DNA from: Stenotrophomonas acidaminiphila
Lineage (GTDB): Bacteria > Pseudomonadota > Gammaproteobacteria > Xanthomonadales > Xanthomonadaceae
Assembly: GCF_001431595.1 (NCBI RefSeq)
Contig: NZ_LDJO01000004.1
Coordinates: forward strand, 1-64,000
Direction: 5' to 3'
DNA length: 64,000 nt
Shown here: positions 36,299-51,159 of the stretch, piece by piece
How positions within the stretch are numbered: the stretch's first letter is position 1
Layout of the letters: every line of letters begins with the position of its first letter
Made by a program: the position numbers and the translations under genes
The notes under the pieces: generated by a model
Told to the model about the DNA's origin: nothing
Databases searched by the model: none
What the model saw: only the letters and a program-made list of their open reading frames with translations

Positions 36299-37210
36299 TC
36301 AGAGATTGAAACGGCGCTGCGGCGCCAGCATGCCGGCCGCGTCCACCTGCCCCAGCCCCAGGGCCTTGCCGTCGTCGGCGAACACCGCCACCAGCCCGCC
36401 CGGCCACGCAGGGTCGCGCAGGCGCTGGCCCATGCAGAAGCGCTGCGCGCGCGGGGCATCCAGTTCGACCCGGCCGAAATGGCTCAACCCGGCCTCCAGC
36501 GGCAGCAGCCATTGCAGCAGGGCCGCGTCGTCCCCGGCTTCGGCCAGCTCACGCAGCGCGTCCAGGCCGATCATCCGCGGCGTCAGGAACGGCTCCACCC
36601 ACAACCGGCGCAGTGTGGTGATGTGCGCGCCGCAGCCCAGCGCTTCGCCCAGGTCGCGGGCGATGCTGCGGATATAGGTGCCCGAGCCGCAGGTCACGCG
36701 CAGCCGCAGCCATTCAGGTTGCTGTTCCAGGATCTCGATCGACTGCACGTGGACATCGCGCTCCGGCGCCTCGATGGCGTCGCCGCGGCGCGCCTTCACG
36801 TACAGCGGCTCGCCGCCCTGCTTCAGCGCCGAGTAGATCGGGGCGCGCTGGCGGATGTGCCCGGTCAGCGGCTCCAGTGCCTGGCGCAGCGCCTGCGCGT
36901 CGAGGGCCGGCACCGGACGCTGCCGCAACACGGTGCCGTCGGCATCGTCGGTGTCGGTGGTCGTGCCCAGCGCGATCTGCGCGTCATAGGCCTTGGCCGA
37001 GCCCAGCAGCAGGCCGGCGATCTTGGTCGCCTCGCCGAAGCACAATGGCAGCAGCCCGGTGGCCAGCGGATCGAGACTGCCGGTATGCCCGCCCTTCTCC
37101 GCACGGAACAGCCGCCGCGCCACCTGCAGCGCGGTGTTGGAGCTCATGCCGGCGGGCTTGTCGAGCAGGACGATGCCGTCCAGGCGGCGGAATTGGATAC
37201 GGGGACGCAT
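36299..37210 (-). CDS. truB: tRNA pseudouridine-55 synthase
   Basis: 303 aa enzyme modifying U55 of the T loop. [12 protein letters not shown] opening, catalytic Asp in [16 protein letters not shown] (residues about 37-52), then TruB_N and C-terminal PUA-like part. It follows rbfA by an unusually long 430-base gap. Confidence 0.96.
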   Translation of the reverse strand: MRPRIQFRRLDGIVLLDKPAGMSSNTALQVARRLFRAEKGGHTGSLDPLATGLLPLCFGEATKIAGLLLGSAKAYDAQIALGTTTDTDDADGTVLRQRPVPALDAQALRQALEPLTGHIRQRAPIYSALKQGGEPLYVKARRGDAIEAPERDVHVQSIEILEQQPEWLRLRVTCGSGTYIRSIARDLGEALGCGAHITTLRRLWVEPFLTPRMIGLDALRELAEAGDDAALLQWLLPLEAGLSHFGRVELDAPRAQRFCMGQRLRDPAWPGGLVAVFADDGKALGLGQVDAAGMLAPQRRFNL

Positions 37211-37640
37211 TGGGGTGCCTTGCTCTGCCTTGTTGCTGCGGTTGCAGTTGCCTTTCGGCCTTTGATCTTAGGGCTTCCTTCCGCGGCGACGGAGCCAGCG
37301 GGGAAACCGCGGGGCGGGACGCAGGGATGGCGCCGGCTTTCGAAGGGAACCGGGACGTCTCGGCGAAAATCCCATCGGCGGAGTGGGCCCGCGGCGCGCA
37401 GCGCGTCGGGCACGCTGGCAGGGCGTGTTTGCCAGCCATCGGCAATTGCGAAGCGCCGCTCTGGATCACATCTTCCTTGCACGGGCAAAGCGAAGTAATC
37501 CCGGGCCGGGGAGTGGAATCAGCCGCTTTCGCCTCGGGCGACCCTTGCCGGGAAGCGCTGCGCGGTTCGCCGTCGCCCGCTTCGCCCGCCCCTCCCTCCG
37601 GCGAACATTTCCCGCCGGGAGAAGACACGTGCTCGAACGC
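37211..37640. other. 430-base intergenic stretch between rbfA and truB
   Basis: No convincing gene. Several frames are open only because of high GC; none has a ribosome site or family likeness. The right part (37500-37630) has a patterned run of CGCCTCGGGCGACCC, CGGGAAGCGCTGCGCG and CTCCCTCCGGCGAACA, the style of interspersed non-coding repeats common in Stenotrophomonas/Xanthomonas intergenic DNA. No strong terminator seen. Confidence 0.4.
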
Positions 37641-38033
37641 TCAGGCTTTCTCGCCTTCCTCGTCGCCAGCACCGGACTGCGCGGACTGCACATCCGGCAG
37701 GTCGCGCAGCAGGTTGTCGATGCGCTCGCCGCGGTCCACCGAATCATCGTAGTGGAAGTGCAGTTCCGGCACGTGGCGCAGCTTCATCGCCCGGGCCAGG
37801 CCCATGCGCAGCTCGCCGGCCAGCTCGCGCAGGCCCTTGACCGCCTCGAGCGAACGCTCCGGCATCAACGCGGTGACGAACACCTTGGCATGGGCCATGT
37901 CGCGGGTGACCTCCACATCCGAAACGCTGACCGACGGCAGCCCGTGCTCACGCACGGCGGCATGCACCAGCGTGCCCAGATCACGGCGGATCTGCGCGGA
38001 AACTCGGTCGGTACGGTGGAAAGTCTTGGGCAC
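37641..38033 (-). CDS. rbfA: 30S ribosome-binding factor A
   Basis: Single KH-like protein of 130 aa aiding late 30S maturation and cold adaptation. SAQIRRDLGTLVHAAVRE, then VSDVEVTRDMAHAKVFVT and the MKLRHVPELHFHYDDSVDRGERI core, all typical. Start is GTG (38033). Acidic C-terminal tail. Between infB and truB as usual. Confidence 0.95.
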   Translation of the reverse strand: MPKTFHRTDRVSAQIRRDLGTLVHAAVREHGLPSVSVSDVEVTRDMAHAKVFVTALMPERSLEAVKGLRELAGELRMGLARAMKLRHVPELHFHYDDSVDRGERIDNLLRDLPDVQSAQSGAGDEEGEKA

Positions 38034-38108
38034 GGAATCTCGCTCGTCTGGTTGTTGCGGGGGAAACGCGGCCGGCCCGCGTCGCGCGGACCGGCCGGTA
38101 CTGCGTCG

Positions 38109-40742
<2,634 letters not shown>

Positions 40743-40837
40743 TCGGATCCTATGATCTTGTTGGCGCCCCCTCGATACGGACGAAGGCAGCGCGGAGTCT
40801 ACGCCCTGAGCGGCTCAGGGCCCTGTTCATCGCTGGC

Positions 40838-42349
40838 TCATTCGCCGCGCTCCAGACGGGCGATCTCCTCGGCGCGGGCTGCCAGGACCAGCGCCGCGGC
40901 GCGCTCCAGGTCCATGCCCTCGATGCCGAACTCCAGGACTTCGTCGGCCGCCAGGTCCGACAGGTCCTCGCTGGTGCGCACGCCGTTTCCGGCCAGCGCG
41001 TAGGCCGTGGCCTCGTCCATGCCCGGCAGCGCCAGCAGGTCGGCGGTCGGCACGCCTTCCTCGGCGCCCTCCTCCACCGCCAGCGCCTCGTTGAGCAGCG
41101 CGTCGCGGGCACGGGCGCGCAGTTCCTCGACGATGTCCTCGTCGAAGCCCTCCACGGCCAGTAGCTCGCCGATCGGCACGTAGGCGATTTCCTCGACGGT
41201 GCTGAAACCCTCGCTGACCAGGATGCCGGCGATTTCCTCGTCCACTTCCAGCTTGTCCATGAACAGCTGGCGGGCGACGGCCTGCTCGGCCTCGGACTTG
41301 GCGGTGACCTGGTCCTGGGTCATCACGTTGAGCTGCCAGCCGGTCAGGCGGCTGGCCAGGCGCACGTTCTGGCCGCCCTTGCCGATGGCCTGGGCCAGGC
41401 GCTCTTCGGCCACGGCCAGGTCCATCGAGTGCTTCTCCTCATCGACGATGATGGACTGCACTTCGGCCGGCGCCATCGCATTGATGACGAAGTTGGCCGG
41501 GTTCTCGTTCCACAGCACGATGTCCACGCGCTCGCCGTTGAGCTCGTTGCTCACCGCCTGCACGCGCGAACCGCGCATGCCGATGCAGGCGCCGATCGGA
41601 TCGGTGCGGCTGTCGTGGGCGATGACCGCGATCTTGGCGCGGTCACCCGGGTCGCGGGCGCAGGCCTTGATCTCGACCAGGCCCTGGCCGACTTCCGGCA
41701 CTTCCAGCTTGAACAGCTCGATCATGAACTCGGGCGCGGCGCGGCTGATGAACAGCTGCGGGCCACGCGGCTCCGAGCGCACTTCGGCCAGGTAGCCGCG
41801 CACGCGGTCGCCGGCGCGCAGCACGTCGCGCGGGATGCCCTTGTCCTTCGGGATGAAGGCCTCGGCGTTGCCGCCCAGGTCGACGTAGATGTTGCCGCGC
41901 TCGGCGCGCTTGACCACGCCGGTCACCAGCTCGCCGACGCGATCCTTCCACGCATCCACGACCTGCTGGCGCTCGGCTTCGCGCACGCGCTGCACGATCA
42001 CCTGCTTGGCGGCCTGCGCGGCGATGCGACCAAAATCCGGGTTCTCGATCTGTTCCTCGATGTAGTCGCCGACCTCGACGCCATCGGCCTCGTCGATCGC
42101 GTCCATCAGGCGGATCTGGCGGTCCGGCGATTCCATCACCACGTCGTCGGCCACGACTTCCCAGCGACGGAAAGTCTCGTAGCTGCCGTCCTTGTGGTCG
42201 ATCGAAACGCGCGCGAGCACGTCCTGGTCCACATAGCGCTTCTTGGCCGCGGAGGCGAGCGCCGCCTCGATCGCATCGAAGATCACTTCGCGCGGCACGC
42301 CTTTCTCATTGGCGACCGCGTCGACTACCAGCAGAAGTTCCTTGCTCAT
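40838..42349 (-). CDS. nusA: Transcription termination/antitermination protein NusA
   Basis: 503 aa. NusA N-terminal RNAP-binding domain (from MSKELLLVVDAVANEKG), S1 domain (about 135-200, GVVKRAERGNIYVDLG), two KH domains (about 205-345) and two acidic helix-hairpin repeats at the C-terminus (about 365-495) as in E. coli NusA. Start chosen at MSKEL, 4 bases after the rimP stop. Co-transcribed with rimP and infB. Confidence 0.97.
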   Translation of the reverse strand: MSKELLLVVDAVANEKGVPREVIFDAIEAALASAAKKRYVDQDVLARVSIDHKDGSYETFRRWEVVADDVVMESPDRQIRLMDAIDEADGVEVGDYIEEQIENPDFGRIAAQAAKQVIVQRVREAERQQVVDAWKDRVGELVTGVVKRAERGNIYVDLGGNAEAFIPKDKGIPRDVLRAGDRVRGYLAEVRSEPRGPQLFISRAAPEFMIELFKLEVPEVGQGLVEIKACARDPGDRAKIAVIAHDSRTDPIGACIGMRGSRVQAVSNELNGERVDIVLWNENPANFVINAMAPAEVQSIIVDEEKHSMDLAVAEERLAQAIGKGGQNVRLASRLTGWQLNVMTQDQVTAKSEAEQAVARQLFMDKLEVDEEIAGILVSEGFSTVEEIAYVPIGELLAVEGFDEDIVEELRARARDALLNEALAVEEGAEEGVPTADLLALPGMDEATAYALAGNGVRTSEDLSDLAADEVLEFGIEGMDLERAAALVLAARAEEIARLERGE

Positions 42350-42353
42350 CGGC

Positions 42354-42944
42354 TTACTCCGCGCGCGGCTTTCGGGCCGCGGTTTCGTTATTGGATTTGT
42401 TCCTGGCCGCGCTCCCCTGCCTGGGGGCCGGACCGGTCGGTTTGGTCGGAGCCAGGCCAAGCGCGGCCCAGTCCGGAATGATGCGCGCCTTGTCGATGTT
42501 GTCGAAGGCCGCCACGAACGGCTTGCCATCGACCACGAAGGTCACGGTGCCGGCATCGGCGTCCACCGCGGCGATCTCGCCCTGCAGGCGGCGCCGGTTC
42601 TCCTGCGGCAGCTTCAGGCCGACCTTGGCGGACTCGCCCAGGTGGCGCTCGAACTGCTCCAGCGTGAACAGCGGCCGGTCCACGCCCGGGGAGGACACTT
42701 CCAGCGTGTAGTTGCCGCTGATCGGATCCTCGACATCCAGCTGCGCGGAGACCTCGCGACTCACCCGCTCGCAGTCGTCGATGTTGACCACGCGCTCGGG
42801 CTGCTCGGCCAGCGGCACGTCGATGTACAGACGCAGCGTGGCGCCGCCCGGCGCCGGCAGATACTCGGCGCCCAGCAGATCCAGGCCCAACGCCTGCACG
42901 GTGGGGCCCAGCAGATTCGCGATTTCAGTAGCCTTGTCGCTCAC
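42354..42944 (-). CDS. rimP: Ribosome maturation factor RimP
   Basis: 196 aa, somewhat longer than the E. coli protein (about 150 aa) because of a 40-residue basic, proline/asparagine-rich tail (from [13 protein letters not shown]). N-terminal alpha/beta domain with [10 protein letters not shown], then [10 protein letters not shown], and the C-terminal SH3-like domain. Needed for 30S assembly. Start is GTG (42944). First gene of the nusA-infB operon. Confidence 0.94.
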   Translation of the reverse strand: MSDKATEIANLLGPTVQALGLDLLGAEYLPAPGGATLRLYIDVPLAEQPERVVNIDDCERVSREVSAQLDVEDPISGNYTLEVSSPGVDRPLFTLEQFERHLGESAKVGLKLPQENRRRLQGEIAAVDADAGTVTFVVDGKPFVAAFDNIDKARIIPDWAALGLAPTKPTGPAPRQGSAARNKSNNETAARKPRAE

Positions 42945-43010
42945 AGCCTGCCTTGATTTGGTAATGGGTAAACGGGAAAAACCGGCCGGACTTTTCGTTT
43001 TGCGGAAACA

Positions 43011-43036
43011 ACAAAGGGCCCGACTGGGCCCTTTGT
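43011..43036 (-). terminator. tRNA-fMet terminator hairpin
   Basis: Perfect 11-bp stem ACAAAGGGCCC (43011-43021)/GGGCCCTTTGT (43026-43036) with a 4-base loop, followed on the minus strand by TGTTTCC. Lies about 105 bases after the tRNA 3' end and 67 before rimP. Confidence 0.7.
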
Positions 43037-43067
43037 CCGGTATGAATCCGGTGACTGGATTCCGGTT

Positions 43068-43093
43068 GCAGGAACGGAAGCAATCGTTCCTGC
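43068..43093. repeat. 9-bp inverted repeat between tRNA-fMet and rimP
   Basis: GCAGGAACG (43068-43076)/CGTTCCTGC (43085-43093), 8-base loop. A smaller inverted repeat GAATCC/GGATTC (43044-43062) adjoins it. May be tRNA 3' processing structure or repeat element. Confidence 0.4.
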
Positions 43094-43140
43094 GAGCCCA
43101 GATTCAGCCTTCGACAACAGATGTTGAAGAAGGCCGGAAC

Positions 43141-43217
43141 TGGTAGCGGGGGCAGGATTTGAACCTGCGACCTTCGGGTTATGAGCCCGACGAGCTGCCA
43201 GACTGCTCCACCCCGCA
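43141..43217 (-). tRNA. Initiator tRNA-fMet (CAT)
   Basis: 77-nt minus-strand tRNA with CCA. The D arm GGAGCAG, anticodon stem GTCGGGCTCATAACCCGAA with the three G-C pairs of initiators (GGG/CCC), anticodon CAT and T loop TTCAAAT mark it as the initiator form. Position 1 is T and position 72 is T, an unpaired 1:72 as required of bacterial initiators but not the common C-A. Confidence 0.93.
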
Positions 43218-43228
43218 GCAGAAGCGGA

Positions 43229-43257
43229 ATTATGAAGTAATTGGACCGTTACCGCAA
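43229..43257 (-). promoter_or_regulatory. tRNA-fMet promoter
   Basis: Minus strand TTGCGG (43252-43257), 17 bases, CATAAT (43229-43234); the tRNA begins 12 bases later. Arms TGAAGTAA (43233-43240)/TTACTTCA (43265-43272) flank it. Confidence 0.6.
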
Positions 43258-43306
43258 GTCTTTTTTACTTCATTGTTTCAGGAAATCCGGGGATTCCGCT
43301 GAAACC

Positions 43307-43346
43307 CGGAACGTTCCACGTTCCGGCTGGCCATCCCTGGATGGCC
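43307..43346. repeat. Adjacent palindromes after nuoN
   Basis: CGGAACGT-TCC-ACGTTCCG (43307-43325) and GGCCATCC-CT-GGATGGCC (43329-43346), two perfect 8-bp stems 3 bases apart, between nuoN and tRNA-fMet. The spacing resembles REP-type paired palindromes; they may also terminate or protect the nuo transcript. Beyond them (43347-43424) nothing was recognised. Confidence 0.5.
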
Positions 43347-43424
43347 TGGCGATACCGGCTTGCCGGCACCGCCATCAACTCAGTGCGCGCATATTACATG
43401 AATCGCGCCGTTTTGTATCGCTTT

Positions 43425-44888
43425 TTATGACAAATGAGCAAATGCATTGCGCATCCAGGCCAGCAGCGGCCCCAGGGCAACCGGCAGCACCAGCAGGGCC
43501 ACGCAATTCACGCCCAGCACGATGCCCAGGAGACGGTCATTGTTGCGCGGCAGCGGCTCGCCCACCGGCTCGTCGAAGTACATGACCTTGACCACGCGCA
43601 GGTAGTAGAAGCAGCCCACCACCGCACTCATGACGCCCAGGATCACCAGCCACAGCAGGCCACCGTTGACCGCGGCGCCCAGCACCGCCAGCTTGGCCCA
43701 GAAGCCCAGGAACGGCGGGATGCCGGCCAGCGAGAACATGGCGCACAGCATGAGCCCGGCCATCCACGGATTGCGTGCATTCAGGCCCTTGAAGTCGTCG
43801 ATGCTCTCGGCCTCGAAGCCGGAGCGCGACAGCGCGACGATCACGCCGAAAGCGGCGGTGGACATGATCGCGTAGGCCACGGCGTAGAACATCGCCGAGG
43901 AGTACCCGGCGGCGCCACCGCCGGCCACGCCCATCAGCAGGAAGCCGATGTGCGAGACGGTCGAATAGGCCAGCATGCGCTTGAGGTTGACCTGGGCGAT
44001 GGCCATCAGGTTGCCCACCACCAGCGACAGCGCGGCAAGGCCGGCGAGCACGTACTGCAGTTCGGCCGACAGCGGGCCGACACCGGCTTCGAGCAGGCGG
44101 TAGGCCATGCCGAACGCAGCCAGCTTCGGCGCCGAGCTGATGAACAGCGCGATCGGTGCCGGCGCGCCCTGGTAGACGTCCGGCAGCCACATGTGGAACG
44201 GTGCGGCGCCGAGCTTGAAGGCGACGCCGGCGACCATGAACACCGCGCCGGTCAGCAGCAGCACGCGCTCGTCCGAATGCGCGGCGGCGGCGTGGATCAC
44301 GTCAAGGTGCAGCGAACCGGTGGCACCGTAGACCAGCGACATGCCGTACAGCAGCAGGCCCGAGGCCAGCGAGCCGAGCACGATGTACTTCATGCCCGCT
44401 TCGGCGGCCAGCTTGTTGTCGCGGTTGCTGGCCACCAGCGCATACGAGCACAGCGCCAGCAGTTCCAGCCCCAGGTAGACCATCAGCAGGCTGCCGGCGG
44501 AGACCAGCAGCATCATGCCCGCGGTGGCGAACAGGACCAGCACCGCGATCTCGCCCTGGTACAGGTTGCGCTCGCGCAGGTAGCTCCACCCATAGATCAG
44601 GGTCAGGCCGCTGACCAGCACCACCACCGTCTTCATGACGTCGGCGGCGTTGTCGCGGATGAACATGCCATGGAATACCTCGCCCTGCCCGCCCACGCCG
44701 CCAAGCAGCATGGCGAAAGCAACGGCAAGGATCGCGACCGACAGGAAGTGGGTCCAGACCTTGTGGCGGTTGCTGATGAACAGATCGAGGATCAGCAGGG
44801 CGAAGGCCCCGCCGATCACCACCAGTTCTGGCAGCAACGGCGGGAGGTCGGCGGCGGTCAACGGCAGTAGCGTCGGCGTTGTCATCAT
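43425..44888 (-). CDS. nuoN: NADH-quinone oxidoreductase subunit N
   Basis: Antiporter-like proton-translocating membrane subunit of complex I, 487 aa, about 14 helices. Conserved charged-helix positions Glu in LELLALCSYALVAS and Lys in FKLGAAPFHMWLPDVYQGAP, then VNLKRMLAYSTVSHIGF. Start taken at ATG 44888. Last gene of the nuo operon. Confidence 0.96.
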   Translation of the reverse strand: MMTTPTLLPLTAADLPPLLPELVVIGGAFALLILDLFISNRHKVWTHFLSVAILAVAFAMLLGGVGGQGEVFHGMFIRDNAADVMKTVVVLVSGLTLIYGWSYLRERNLYQGEIAVLVLFATAGMMLLVSAGSLLMVYLGLELLALCSYALVASNRDNKLAAEAGMKYIVLGSLASGLLLYGMSLVYGATGSLHLDVIHAAAAHSDERVLLLTGAVFMVAGVAFKLGAAPFHMWLPDVYQGAPAPIALFISSAPKLAAFGMAYRLLEAGVGPLSAELQYVLAGLAALSLVVGNLMAIAQVNLKRMLAYSTVSHIGFLLMGVAGGGAAGYSSAMFYAVAYAIMSTAAFGVIVALSRSGFEAESIDDFKGLNARNPWMAGLMLCAMFSLAGIPPFLGFWAKLAVLGAAVNGGLLWLVILGVMSAVVGCFYYLRVVKVMYFDEPVGEPLPRNNDRLLGIVLGVNCVALLVLPVALGPLLAWMRNAFAHLS

Positions 44889-44922
44889 CAAATCCTGGAA
44901 TCAATACTCTCGACGGGGCCGC

Positions 44923-46434
44923 TTACAGCAGCTTGCTCGATGCGATCTGCATCGCCAGCTTGGCGATGGAGGGCTCCATCAGTTCGGTCAGCGGCCGCGG
45001 GTACAGGCCCAGTGCCAGCGTACCGATGGCGAACACGCCCAGCACCAGCCATTCACGCCCGTTGATGTCCTTCATCCCGGCCACGTGGGCGTTGCCCACC
45101 TCGCCGAAGAACACGCGCTTGTACAGCCACAGCGAATACGCCGCGCCGATGATCAGCGTGGTGGCCGCACCCAGCGCCACCAGCGGCTCCCACTGGAAGC
45201 TGGCCAGCACCACCATGAACTCGCCCACGAAACCGCTGGTGCCCGGCAGGCCGGAGTTGGCCATGAAGAACAGCAGCGCGAACGCGGCGAACCAGGGCAT
45301 CACGTTGGCCACGCCGCCGTAGTCGGCGATGCGGCGGGTATGCAGCCGGTCGTAGAGCACGCCGATGCAGGAGAACATCGCGCCCGACACGAAGCCGTGC
45401 GAGACCATCTGCACCATCGCGCCCTGCAGGCCCAGGCGGGCGGCGTCGGCGTTGCCCGCCTCGCGCACCAGCCACAGCGCGGTGAACGTACCCAGGGTCA
45501 CGAAGCCCATGTGCGCGATCGACGAATACGCCACCAGCTTCTTCATGTCGTCCTGCACCAGCGCCACCAGGCCGACGTAGATCACCGCCACCAGCGACAG
45601 CGCGATCACCAGCCAGGCCCACTCGTGGCTGGCATCGGGCACGATCGGCAGGTTGAAGCGCAGGAAGCCGTAGCCACCGATCTTCAGCGCGATCGCGGCC
45701 AGGATCACCGAGCCGGCGGTCGGCGCTTCCACGTGGGCGTCCGGCAGCCAGGTATGCACCGGGAACATCGGCACCTTGACCGCGAAGGCGATCAGGAACG
45801 CGAAGAACACCCAGGTCTGCTCCCTGGCCGACAGCTGCAGCTGGTACAGGTCGGCCAGCTGGAAGCTGCCGCCCTTGATGTACAGGTAGATCAGCGCCAC
45901 CAGCATCAGCACCGAGCCGAGGAAGGTGTACAGGAAGAACTTCAGCGCGGCATAGATGCGGCGCGGGCCGCCCCAGACACCGATGATCAGGAACATCGGG
46001 ATCAGCATGGCTTCGAAGAACACGTAGAACAGCATCGCGTCGGTGGCGGCGAAGATGCCCACCGTCACGCCTTCCAGGATCAGGAAGGCGGCCACGTACT
46101 GGTTCACGCGCTTGTCGATCACGCCCCAGGCGCCGATCAGCGCCAGCACGCCCACCAGGGTGGTCAGCAGCACCAGCGCGATGGCGATGCCGTCCACCGC
46201 CAGGTTGTAGCCGATGCCGTAGGCGGGAATCCACGGATGCTGCTCGACGAACTGCATCACGTCGGCTGCGGTGCGGTCATAGCCGCTGAGCAGGCCGAGG
46301 CTCAACAGGAAGGTGAGCAGTGCCACCGCCAGGGATGCCCAACGGGCAGCCTGGGCGTTGCGCACGGCAAGAATCAACGCACCGCCGAGGATCGGCAGCC
46401 AGATGAGGATACTGAGTAGGGGCCAGTTCGACAC
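44923..46434 (-). CDS. nuoM: NADH-quinone oxidoreductase subunit M
   Basis: 503 aa antiporter-like subunit of complex I with about 14 helices. FEAMLIPMFLIIGVWGG, KVPMFPVHTWLPDAHVEAPT and KKLVAYSSIAHMGF are the standard NuoM blocks with the conserved Glu and Lys residues. GTG start (46434). Twenty bases upstream is the nuoL stop. Confidence 0.96.
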   Translation of the reverse strand: MSNWPLLSILIWLPILGGALILAVRNAQAARWASLAVALLTFLLSLGLLSGYDRTAADVMQFVEQHPWIPAYGIGYNLAVDGIAIALVLLTTLVGVLALIGAWGVIDKRVNQYVAAFLILEGVTVGIFAATDAMLFYVFFEAMLIPMFLIIGVWGGPRRIYAALKFFLYTFLGSVLMLVALIYLYIKGGSFQLADLYQLQLSAREQTWVFFAFLIAFAVKVPMFPVHTWLPDAHVEAPTAGSVILAAIALKIGGYGFLRFNLPIVPDASHEWAWLVIALSLVAVIYVGLVALVQDDMKKLVAYSSIAHMGFVTLGTFTALWLVREAGNADAARLGLQGAMVQMVSHGFVSGAMFSCIGVLYDRLHTRRIADYGGVANVMPWFAAFALLFFMANSGLPGTSGFVGEFMVVLASFQWEPLVALGAATTLIIGAAYSLWLYKRVFFGEVGNAHVAGMKDINGREWLVLGVFAIGTLALGLYPRPLTELMEPSIAKLAMQIASSKLL

Positions 46435-46454
46435 GTCTTCTTATTCCGTACAGG

Positions 46455-48593
<2,139 letters not shown>

Positions 48594-48600
48594 CTGTGGG

Positions 48601-48906
48601 TCAGCCCTTCAACGAATCGACTTCGCCAACGTTGATGGTGTGGCGGGTACGGAACAGGGTCACCAGGATCGCGAGGCCGATGGCGGCTTCCGCCGCGGCC
48701 ACGGTCAGGATGAAGAACACGAACAGCTGGCCGGCGGTATCGCCGAGCTGCCGCGAGAAGGCGACGAAGTTGATGTTCACCGACAGCAGCATCAACTCGA
48801 TCGACATCAGCAGCACGATGATGTTCTTGCGGTTGAGGAAGATGCCGGCGACGGAGATGCAGAACATCACCGCGCCCAGCGCGAGCATGTGGCCCAGGGA
48901 AATCAT
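48601..48906 (-). CDS. nuoK: NADH-quinone oxidoreductase subunit K
   Basis: 101 aa with three helices; conserved Glu residues in [19 protein letters not shown] and [14 protein letters not shown]. Usual length. Start overlaps nuoJ stop by 4 bases. Confidence 0.97.
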   Translation of the reverse strand: MISLGHMLALGAVMFCISVAGIFLNRKNIIVLLMSIELMLLSVNINFVAFSRQLGDTAGQLFVFFILTVAAAEAAIGLAILVTLFRTRHTINVGEVDSLKG

Positions 48907-49562
48907 GGCTTGGCCTCCTCGCCGCCTTCGTTGTGCGTGGTGTCGGTCAGCGGCACCGGCTTCTCGGCCGCCATCTTCACGATGCGCAGGCGGTCGCTGG
49001 CGCGGACACGGGTCTGCTCCGACGGGTTCTGCGACTTCACGCCGGTGCGGCGGCGCAGGGTCAGCATCACCGCGGCGATCACCGCCACGGTCAGGATCAC
49101 CGCGGCGAATTCGAACGGCAGCAGGTATTCGGTGAACAGGCTGCGTGCCAGCCAGGTGATGTTGGAGCTGTCGGCGGCGACCGCGGCGGCATTGTCCGCC
49201 GGGAACGGCGCGGCCATGCGGGCCTTGATGCCGATCAGGGTCAGCATCTGCAGCAGCATCACCACAGCGACCACCAGCCCGACCGGCAGGTAGCGCACCC
49301 AGCCTTCGCGCAGGCTGTCGGTCTCGACGTCCAGCATCATCACCACGAACAGGAACAGCACCATCACCGCGCCCACGTACACCAGCACCAGGGTGACACC
49401 CAGGAACTCGGCGCCGACCAGCAGCCAGACGCAGGCGATGGAGAAGAAGGTCAGGATCAGGCACAGCACGGCATACACCGGGTTGCGCACGCTGATCACC
49501 GACAGGGCCGAGAGCCCCGCCACGATCGAGAAGAACCAGAAAGCGATATTTACCCAATCCAT
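48903..49562 (-). CDS. nuoJ: NADH-quinone oxidoreductase subunit J
   Basis: 219 aa, five helices; family block [25 protein letters not shown] 50-residue hydrophilic C-terminal extension (from [13 protein letters not shown] to EEAKP) is longer than in E. coli and likely cytosolic. Start [11 protein letters not shown]. Confidence 0.96.
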   Translation of the reverse strand: MDWVNIAFWFFSIVAGLSALSVISVRNPVYAVLCLILTFFSIACVWLLVGAEFLGVTLVLVYVGAVMVLFLFVVMMLDVETDSLREGWVRYLPVGLVVAVVMLLQMLTLIGIKARMAAPFPADNAAAVAADSSNITWLARSLFTEYLLPFEFAAVILTVAVIAAVMLTLRRRTGVKSQNPSEQTRVRASDRLRIVKMAAEKPVPLTDTTHNEGGEEAKP

Positions 49563-49572
49563 CTTTCGGTCC

Positions 49573-50061
49573 TCAACGGAAGGCGGCGTCGGCGGCGCGG
49601 CGCTCGGCGATCTCGGCTTCCAGCCGATCACCGATGGCCAGCAGCTGCGGCTTGGTGACGATATTCTCGCCACGGTTCTCGAAGTGGTACTCCAGGATAT
49701 GGGTTTCCACGATCGAGTCCACCGGGCAGCTCTCCTCGCAGAAACCGCAGAAGATGCACTTGAACAGGTCGATCTCGTAGCGCGTGGTGCGGCGGGTGCC
49801 GTCCTCGCGCTTGGCCGAGTCGATGGTGATGGCCAGCGCCGGGCATACCGCCTCGCACAGCTTGCAGGCGATGCAGCGTTCCTCGCCGTTCGGATAACGG
49901 CGCAGCGCGTGCAGGCCGCGGAAACGCGGCGACTGCGGGAACTTCTCCATCGGGTACAGCACGGTGTACTTGGGCTTGAATGCGTACTTCAGCGTCAGCC
50001 ACATGCCGGAGACGAGCTCCAGCAGCAGCAGGCTCTTGAAATAGTGGGTGATCTTTTTCAT
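49573..50061 (-). CDS. nuoI: NADH-quinone oxidoreductase subunit I
   Basis: 162 aa ferredoxin-like subunit carrying clusters N6a and N6b: [12 protein letters not shown] and [12 protein letters not shown], both complete C-x2-C-x2-C-x3-CP motifs. N-terminal amphipathic helix binds the membrane arm. Confidence 0.97.
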   Translation of the reverse strand: MKKITHYFKSLLLLELVSGMWLTLKYAFKPKYTVLYPMEKFPQSPRFRGLHALRRYPNGEERCIACKLCEAVCPALAITIDSAKREDGTRRTTRYEIDLFKCIFCGFCEESCPVDSIVETHILEYHFENRGENIVTKPQLLAIGDRLEAEIAERRAADAAFR

Positions 50062-50064
50062 GAA

Positions 50065-51159
50065 TCAAACGCCTCTCTGGATCACGCCGTAGAACACGAG
50101 CAGTGCGGTCACCGCGATCCACGCGATGGTCAGCGGGATGAACACCTTCCAGCCCAGACGCATGATCTGGTCGTAGCGGAAGCGCGGGAACGTGGCACGG
50201 AACCAGATGTAGGAACTGGCGAAGAAGAAGACCTTGGCCAGCAGCCACGGCCAACCGCCGTTCCAGATCCAGTTGACCCAGGGCGACACGTCCGCCGTGA
50301 CCCAGCCCTGGATCGGGCTCAGCCAGCCGCCCATGAAGAAGATCGAGATCAGGAAGCTGATCAGGATCATGTTGGCGTACTCGGCCAGGAAGAACAGCGC
50401 GAACGCACCGCCGGAGTACTCGACCATGTGGCCGGCGACGATTTCGGACTCGCCTTCGACCACGTCGAACGGAGCGCGGTTGGTCTCGGCCACGCCGGAC
50501 ACCCAGTACACGACGAACAGCGGCAGCAGCGGCAGCAGGAACCAGTCGAACAGGCCGGAACTGCCCTGCTGCGCCAGCACGATCTCGCTCAGGTTGAGGC
50601 TGCCGGCGGCGATCATCACGCCGACCAGCGCGAAGCCCATCGCGATCTCGTAGCTGACCATCTGCGCGGCCGAACGCATCGCGCCGAGGAAGGCGTACTT
50701 GGAGTTCGACGCCCAGCCGGCCAGGATCACGCCGTAGATGCCCAGTGAGGTCATCGCCAGCAGGTACAGCAGGCCGACGTTGGCGTTGGACAGCACCAGC
50801 TTGTAGTCGAACGGGACCACCGACCAGGCCGCGAACGACGGTGCCAGCACGATCAGCGGCGCCAGCACGTACATCGCCTTGTGCGCGTTGGCCGGGCGCA
50901 CGATTTCCTTGAACAGCAGCTTGGTGACGTCGGCGAAGGCCTGCAGCAGGCCGCCGAGGCCGACGTACATCGGCCCGTGGCGCACGTGCATCCAGCCGAT
51001 CAGCTTGCGCTCCCACAGCACGTAGAACGCCACCGATATGATGATCGGCATGGCGATGACCAGGATCTTCAGCACCGTCCACAGCACGATGCCGATGTCG
51101 CCCAGCGCCAGCAACCACTGGTGCAGCGGGTCGACCGCGTTCAACAGCAACTCGTTCAT
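50065..51159 (-). CDS. nuoH: NADH-quinone oxidoreductase subunit H
   Basis: 364 aa membrane subunit at the quinone site, eight helices. Conserved [27 protein letters not shown] and [19 protein letters not shown] with the charged quinone-tunnel residues. Three bases separate its stop from nuoI. Confidence 0.97.
   Translation of the reverse strand: MNELLLNAVDPLHQWLLALGDIGIVLWTVLKILVIAMPIIISVAFYVLWERKLIGWMHVRHGPMYVGLGGLLQAFADVTKLLFKEIVRPANAHKAMYVLAPLIVLAPSFAAWSVVPFDYKLVLSNANVGLLYLLAMTSLGIYGVILAGWASNSKYAFLGAMRSAAQMVSYEIAMGFALVGVMIAAGSLNLSEIVLAQQGSSGLFDWFLLPLLPLFVVYWVSGVAETNRAPFDVVEGESEIVAGHMVEYSGGAFALFFLAEYANMILISFLISIFFMGGWLSPIQGWVTADVSPWVNWIWNGGWPWLLAKVFFFASSYIWFRATFPRFRYDQIMRLGWKVFIPLTIAWIAVTALLVFYGVIQRGV

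Noticed and set aside
36984..37628. 214-codon minus-strand open frame across the rbfA-truB gap
   Set aside because: Low-complexity product, runs into truB out of frame, no ribosome site; treated as non-coding repeat-like DNA.
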